From: Schistosoma mansoni | Lineage: Eukaryota > Platyhelminthes > Trematoda > Strigeidida > Schistosomatidae | NCBI RefSeq assembly: GCF_000237925.1 | Contig: NC_031495.1 | Coordinates: forward strand, 43,423,490-43,487,489 | Reading direction: 5' to 3' | Length of the DNA stretch: 64,000 nucleotides | Shown here: positions 58,033 to 64,000 of the stretch, piece after piece | Numbering within the stretch: the first letter of the stretch is position 1 | How the letters are laid out: each line of letters starts with the position of its first letter | Translations under genes and position numbers: made by a program | The notes under the pieces: generated by a model | Database searches by the model: none | What the model was told of the DNA's origin: nothing | The model's input: only the letters and a program-made list of their open reading frames with translations

Positions 58033-58194
58033 ATGACTGGAAGATGCAACAAAAGCATTTGCCACCGCCCAGGATGTCGATATCCTGTTGATAGCGGCAT
58101 GCAGTGCGATGAGTGCAAAGGTTGGTACCACGAAGTTTGCACAAATCTAACACCTGCAGCTTTCAAGCGGTTCAGTAAAAATGGGTGCATATGA
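58033..58194 (+). pseudogene. CR1 ORF1, N-terminal PHD-like zinc finger
   Basis: A start codon at 58033 opens a 53-codon frame reading CNKSICHRPGCRYPVDSG, then MQCDECKGWYHEVCTNLTP and KNGCI, closed by TGA at 58192-58194. After the stop the same frame continues LCQQCC. The Cys/His pattern (C..C..C-x2-C....H-x2-C....C-x2-C) with WYHxxC is that of a PHD finger, as known in ORF1 of CR1-type LINEs. The TGA stands where the family usually has a Trp (CxWxC). A further frame change separates it from the rest of ORF1 at 58256. Confidence 0.8.
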
Positions 58195-58255
58195 CTATGT
58201 CAGCAGTGCTGTTTGGATGCAAATAGCCTGTTAACCGAGGCCATCTCAATAGTAA

Positions 58256-59158
58256 ATGCCGCAAAAGTGTCTCGGCAAGCGCGGTCGGGATACATCAGTC
58301 AGAACTCAATCTGTCGACACGCAGATTGACACAAGGCAGGCCCAAGTGAGTCCAAAAAATGCCGACCCACACTCTACAAAGGAGGAAGAACATCCTCCAA
58401 AGAGGTCTAACACAACCAGAAACTCGCGCAAAAAAGTCTCTTCTGTCCCTCGTATCAAAAATGGTGCCCAGAAGGGAACTTCCGGAAACCGAAACCGCAA
58501 GGCTCGATCGATTTCCAGCGCGAAAGATGACCCAATCTCTCAAGTCGTCCTGAACTTTCCGGAATCCCACAGTACGCCTGACGCGACTGTGGTTACCACT
58601 CCAAAGAACGTTGGCGATTGGGTACGGGTCGTAAGAAAAAAACGCCAAAATGACGCAAAAGGAAATCATACCCCCACCAAAAGGGTCGACAAGCCGAGGT
58701 CTGATCACAGCGACAGATCAGTCATTCTCCATAGAGTCAAGGAGAGTGACAGCTTAGAACCGAAAGCTCGTTTTGAGCATGACATTGTGTTGATAAAACA
58801 ACTACTCAACCAAGTTATGCCCAAAAACATCCCCGGAGTCACCTTGCTAAAGGTGTATAGACTAGGAAATCTAGCGCATCTGAAACCAAATCAGTCTAGA
58901 CTACTTAAAGTCGTTTTCAAATCCCCGAACGAACGCGACTTAATCTTAGAAAATGGACATAAATTAAAGGGTTCAGGAGTTTTTCTCCGTAAGGACTTAC
59001 CGTTGGCGGACCGTGTTAAAAGACGGGAAGCCGAAAAGGAACTACAGCTCAGATTAGACGCTGGCGAAAAAGACCTGAAAATTGTAAATTTTCGGGTTGT
59101 GAGGCTTCGACAGAGGATGATGCCGAAGCCACTCTGGGTGAAGCACGAGGCCACCTAA
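58256..59158 (+). pseudogene. CR1 ORF1, main part
   Basis: A 300-codon frame is rich in Lys, Arg and Ser in its first half, consistent with nucleic-acid binding. Its C-terminal part reads LLKVVFKSPNERDLILENGH, KLKGSGVFLRKDLPLADRVK and RREAEKELQLRLDAG. The fragment at 42256-42590 shares this part. The apparent ATG at 58256 is probably not the native start, since the finger at 58033 belongs in front of it in another frame. The stop codon TAA at 59156-59158 abuts the start of the ORF2 frame. Confidence 0.8.
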
Positions 59159-60447
59159 ATAAGCTTCGGATCTGTTATACCAACGCCCGGAGCTTACTAA
59201 ATAAGCTACCGGAACTAGGTGTACAGATTGACTCAACTAGGCCAGACATAATCGCAGTCACAGAAACATGGCTGACGCCGTCTATAGATAGTAGGGAACT
59301 TGATTTCGAGGGTTTTACATTAGTAAGGGCCGACAGAACACAAACGCGTAAAGGAGGGGGAGTAGCTCTATTCATTAGGAATGCTATCCCATTCACCATT
59401 ATCGACAGTGTATCCCACGAGAGTGGGACGTATGAATTAGTTAGCTGCCGCCTGAAATGCAGGGGACAAGAGTTGCTACTTAGTTTGATTTATCGCAGTC
59501 CAAGCTGTGAGGCAAACGAGGTCCTGCTAAGCAGTCTCAACACTTTATCACGAAGTGATCGATGTCTAATCCTAGGGGACTTCAATGCACCCATGGTGGA
59601 CTGGGGAAATCTGCGGACTGAATCGTCAACAAATTCCTTCGAACAGGAACTAGTTGATGCGGTAATCATATGTGCCCTAGTGTAACACGTGAAGGAAGCA
59701 ACTAGGTACGACCCGGGTTCTGCATCATCCTTACTAGATCTTATATTGACTCATTATGAGGATGATGTTGCAAACCTGGATTACATGCCACCCCTAGGCA
59801 AAAGTGATCATGCAGTTTTAAGCTTTGACTTCCATATAACTGTCGATCACGAGTACGCTTCAGCTCAATCCAGACCTAACGTCTGGAAAGCAAACATACC
59901 AGACATCATGAAATCAGCATCATCAGTAGATTGGAAAATAGACCCAGAGTAATCAATCGAAACGGCTTGGGACATATTCCGGAATTTATACTTAGAAGTT
60001 ACCGCCCCCCACATCACTTGGACTACGCCTAAGAGACCGAGAAACTCCCCACCGTGGTTCAGTAGGGAGGTTCGCATCCTTCTCCGTAAAAGAAGGAAAA
60101 TGTGGGATAGATTTACGTTACTGGAGACTGATGAGGCAAAATCTCAGTATCAAAAGGCTCGAAATACCTGTGCCTCAACCCTCCGTAAGGCCAGAAAGCT
60201 GTACGAAGAGAAAACTGTTAAGGAATCCATAGAATGCCCTAAACGCTTGTATTCGTATATAAACCAAAGGATAAAACGAAGAAGAAACGTTCCTTCACTA
60301 TGGGGAGAGAGTACTGCCACATCACTAGTGGAGGACGACTTTGGCAAAGCTCAAGTATTCTCTAAATACTTTAGCGATGTATACACCATAGAAACACCCT
60401 TCTCACCAGTCCATGAAAATCCCCCACACAAGCACTGGACAGCGTAA
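59158..60447 (+). pseudogene. CR1 ORF2, endonuclease and linker
   Basis: From 59158 the frame reads CYTNARSLLNKLPEL, IIAVTETWLTPSID, GGGVALFIRN, LSLIYRSPSC, LILGDFNAPMVDW and LGKSDHAVLSFDF, the standard motifs of a LINE AP endonuclease. Two stops interrupt it in the same frame: TAA at 59683-59685 and TAG at 59950-59952. The linker that follows (SREVRILLRKRRKMWDRF, VFSKYFSDVYT) runs to 60447, where the frame is lost just before TIKELDVFGLL. Confidence 0.85.
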
Positions 60448-61956
60448 CCATTAAAGAACTCGATGTCTTTGGTCTGCTAGTTAAGCTTGACATAGGTAAA
60501 TCCACTGGACCCGATGAACTGCATCCTAGGTTACTAAAGGAATTAGCTAACTTTGTTGCGAACCCTTTAAGTGTATGTTTTAATCTATCCGTAACCCAGG
60601 GTCGTCTACCAAAAGACTGGAAGAACGCCATAGTAAGTCCAGTCTTCAAAACAGGTACAAAACATAAGCCTGAGAATTACCGACCAATTAGCCTAACCAG
60701 TGTGGTTGTTAAAATCTTAGAAAAGATTATTCGGATGGAGCTGTTAAAGTATCTCGATGAAAACCGGATTCTCTCCGAAAAGCAGCATGGTTTTAGAACA
60801 GGTTACTCTTGTCTCACAAACTTATTAGTCGCTCGTGAAAGCTGGTGCGCTCTTAAGGACCAAAAGTTACCTATAGACGTAGCTTACATCGATTTCAGCA
60901 AAGCTTTCGACAAAGTTCCGCATAACCGGCTATTATATAAGCTAAGGAATGTCGGGATTGGAGGCAATCTATTGATGTGGATAAAAGACTTCCTGGTTGG
61001 GCGTCAACAAAGAGTAAGGGTGAACTCCAAGTTGCCTAGCTGGGAAACTGTGCTTAGTGGAGTCCCCCAGGGTACAGTTTTGGGGCCAGTGTTATTCCTC
61101 CTGTACGTAAATGATCTCCCTCGTCGTACTATCGTCATCGGTCTTACTCTATGCTGATGATGTCAAGATATGGAGAGCGATACAGAGCAAGGGCGATAGC
61201 TTAGAACTTCAAAATGACCTGGAGAGATTATCTGAATGGTCCCAAACCTAGCAATTGCCGATAAACACTTCCAAGTGTATTGTGATGCATATTGGCCACC
61301 AGGGTACAGATACATACACGATGAATAACACTGAGTTACCTATTGTTCAGGCACACAATGACTTAGGCGTCATCGTTAGTCAAGACTTAAAGACTACTGC
61401 ACACTGCCGCGCAATAGCCGCCAAAGGTTTTAGGACTTTATGGTCCATACGCAGGGCTTTTAGGCATCTTGACGCTAAAACGTTTCTGACTTTGTATACA
61501 GTGTTCGTACGCCCTAAACTTGAGTACTGCATACAAGCAGCTAGCCCCTGCCTAAAAAAAGACAGTGAATTCTTGGAAAGGGTTCAGAGAACAGCAACTA
61601 GGCTGATTCCCGGAATAGCAAAGCTCCCGTACAATACTAGACTGACCAAGCTGAACCTATTCCCGCTGTCATATAGAAGAATCAGAGGCGACTTGATTAC
61701 AGTTTTCAAATTGCTTAATCACAAATTTGCACCTGATATGCCCTCATTTTTCTTGTCTTCCAAAACAGAAAATCTACGAGGACACTCCAAAAAAGTTCAC
61801 AAGCCCCGAACGAATTACTTGTCAGCTGACTACCGACTTTCCCATCGAATAATCAACGAGTGGAATTCATTACCTCAGCACGTGGTTGAGGCTCCATCCG
61901 TCGACTCCTTCAAAAGAAAGTTGGATCAGCTGAGAGACCATCATTGCCAGGACTAA
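60448..61956 (+). pseudogene. CR1 ORF2, reverse transcriptase and C-terminal region
   Basis: After a frameshift near 60440 the reverse transcriptase reads TGPDELHPRLLKELANFV, PENYRPISLTSVVVKILEKI, EKQHGFRTGYSCLTNLL, VAYIDFSKAFDKVPHNRL and LSGVPQGTVLGPVLFLLYVN. A second frameshift near 61130 leads to LLYADDVKIW with an intact YADD. A TAG at 61249-61251 replaces a usual Trp codon just before LPINTSKCIVM. The rest is open to 61956 (RPKLEYCIQAASPCLKK, LERVQRTATRLIPG, INEWNSLPQHVVEAPSVDSF). Confidence 0.85.
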
Positions 61957-62008
61957 CACAGGCCATCAAGCCTCCTGTCCTTTTCAAACTGAAACTGAAA
62001 CTGAACTT

Positions 62009-64000
62009 TGCAAGAAAAATCTCAGATAACAGACATCGATGTTAAAGGTAAATAAAAATGAAGTTTACGAATTGATGGTCTAAAATCAAAGGAAAAGAGA
62101 AACTACCAGTATATTGGAGAGGTTGTAGGGTCGGTGAAATGTCACTGAATATCGAACAGATCATCGATCCCTGTCAAGGTCAAGGATAGTCAACGCGCAC
62201 CAGTCAATTATATGCATGGACTGGCCCACGCGGCAGTGGTTGTTCTTTCACTTCTTCTCCATAGCGTCCATGATCCTTTGATGCGTCGATGGTTCAATCC
62301 ACGTAAGGGCCGGTCGCGAGGTGTGACTTCAGCATTAGTTGGTTCGTCACCATTCTCGTCTAACTATAGTAGGCCCCCAATCATTTCGACATAGAACATC
62401 AATGTTGATGTTCTACACTGGTGAGCAAGACTTCGAATAACGCAACCTATCATTATGATCTTTTTTATTGCATTCTATACTTATTATTTTTCATTTTTAA
62501 CTTCGGCTATCTTTATCAGTTTCTGTGAACATTCGTTGCTTCATATCAATGTTGATTAGTATTTCAACTGAAATAATTAGTTCAATCGATAGAACTAACC
62601 AATCAACTACGACTATAATCGACTATCGTGGTTCTTTAACAAGCATTAGTAGCATGTAAATGCTCCTGTGTAATATGTCTGTTAAAATATCAACCACTCG
62701 TAAGTATAGCCTCAAGGCAACACGAACGCATATCAGTTTGCAACTTATCCACTTGCATAACCAATACAGGATTAACTGTCGATTATAAATTCATCTTTCT
62801 GCTTAATCACTATCAACTAACTACTATCAAAAACTATCCACTAGAATATTTTACTTTATTGACCGCTGCCTGCCTAATTTCCAATTGCTGAGTTCCATGG
62901 CGAATCAGAAGATACGAATGCTACAAATTTACGGTGAGTTTGAACTATAAATTTCTTGCAATGTTAGATCTTGTTTAGACTGTTTCGCCAGGCAATGCTA
63001 CGTGTTTGGCTCAAATTAAATTTGGACGTATACCAATTCAGTCTACAACGCTTTGTTAATCTACGAATTTAATTAACAAATTTCAATTACTTTGGAGCAA
63101 GAGTAACCCAGGCGAGTTTTATACCTGCATTAGATAATTACGTATAATGTTTATGATGACTAATAACATTTCGCGACTATTTTCACGTAAAGTAGTCATA
63201 TATTCTGTCACTGCCGTCAAGTTTTAGTCGAAACCAAGTACTTTTATGACTCTTAAGTCATGCTGTAGAAAAACGTATTACGTGTACACGAGCAATCTTA
63301 GTCCATGTCCTTACTAGACAATTCATCGTATTTAATGTCACTTAACACGAGATAATAAGCTCTTTTACGAAACGATCACGTTATCTAAACCTAAACTTTA
63401 GTTACATTGGTGGTTACCATTTAAATTAATGTTTACTATGCGCCTTGTATTTGCTGTTATCTCACAGTAAATCATGGCTCGATTTCCTTATTGCACGAAA
63501 GTCACTTTAATTCCGTCTTCGGCTTATTCACATGCAATACGGGTTTGAGAAATATCTAAACGACCTCTGAAATTTTCCACTAACCCCACGATAGTCTTCG
63601 TATATGTTTGCTACTGCACATCTAATTGCTACATAAACAATGCCCAAACGAACGTTCAATACAATTGTCAGTATACGAAATGATGTTACTTCGATGTGAC
63701 ATTACAACACATCCGAACTATTGTAGTTATTCAAATTCGACGTCGTATTTTTTTATCCTATGAAGTTTTGTTTCCGCGTGGCTGTTACCTAATAGATGAT
63801 TTCGGTACATCAATCGGCTGTTCAACTACTCGACGATCTAAAGCCTGTCCAGTTCAATTGGTGGTTTGACGACACTCATTCACGTGAATCATCGGTTTAC
63901 GCAGTCGAGCGCATCTCCTGCAAACTGACAACGATGTTGTCGTCTCGACCCCAACACTGACAGCATTTTTCACCGATATCATTGACATGAGTCCAGAGTG
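62009..64000. other. No gene recognised
   Basis: Apart from the short repeat at 62140-62230 I see no coding or repeat feature. The base composition is less extreme than in the first 10 kb, but no splice-bounded frame with a domain stands out. Confidence 0.5.
62140..62230 (+). repeat. Short dispersed repeat, copy 2
   Basis: Matches 42690-42790 in several ordered blocks (TCACTGAATATCGA, CAACGCGCACC, CATGGACTGG). It lies 130 bases after the CR1 3' end. Identity unknown. Confidence 0.5.

Larger units (their letters stand above)
57784..62008 (+). mobile_element. CR1-type LINE, nearly full length, several breaks (SR1-like)
   Basis: The element has a 5' leader (shared with the copy at 47268), an ORF1 with a PHD-like finger, an ORF2 with endonuclease and reverse transcriptase, and a 3' end of short ACTGAA repeats at 61988-62006. 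It carries four in-frame stops and about three frameshifts, so it is not active as such. It is the best reference copy for the partial ones at 42256, 47268 and 49945. Confidence 0.9.

Overview
The window is AT-rich animal DNA that reads as a schistosome (blood fluke) genome. The pointers are two copies of a tRNA-derived SINE carrying the well-known schistosome hammerhead ribozyme, two RTE-type LINE families (SR2-like), CR1-type LINEs with a PHD-like finger in ORF1, and a Ty3/gypsy element of the CsRn1/Boudicca type with a CHCC gag motif. Host exons are sparse and separated by long introns, as in flatworms. The species cannot be told from this sequence.

Host gene. One host gene is supported, on the minus strand: a bHLH-leucine zipper transcription factor of the MITF/TFE (TFEB, HLH-30) family. 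Four exons fit together with matching splice phases (20505-19863, 17562-17481, 16285-16138, 14168-13647) and give a 464-residue C-terminal product, with the bHLH split over three of them. A fifth, less certain exon lies upstream at 41809-41576, in phase, across a 21 kb intron full of retroelements.

Region by region. 1-9.8 kb: gene-poor DNA downstream of the host gene, with a decayed ribozyme SINE, an inverted-repeat element and microsatellites. 9.86-13.47 kb: an RTE LINE in the sense orientation 166 bp past the host stop codon, flanked by a 15 bp target duplication and holding a 112 bp insertion with its own 13 bp duplication. 13.6-20.5 kb: host exons. 20.5-41.6 kb: the large intron, with a tRNA-like SINE, four copies of a SINE that shares its 3' tail with an RTE LINE, two RTE fragments, the SINE with an intact-core hammerhead, and a nearly open RTE LINE (36.75-40.1 kb). 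42-51.4 kb: nested and decayed CR1/jockey-type LINEs. 51.55-57.06 kb: a whole-looking gypsy element with LTRs that look identical. 57.8-62.0 kb: a nearly full-length CR1 LINE with several breaks. 62.0-64 kb: no gene seen.

How the parts relate. The RTE LINE at 36.75-40.1 kb is the likely source of retrotransposition enzymes for the SINE that shares its tail. I found no clear sign of a wholly new multi-gene system. The most interesting signals are the ribozyme SINE joined to a second SINE, the SINE-LINE tail sharing, the LINE that is 3'-truncated yet has a target duplication, the CR1 copy with two internal deletions, and the exon structure of the MITF/TFE gene.
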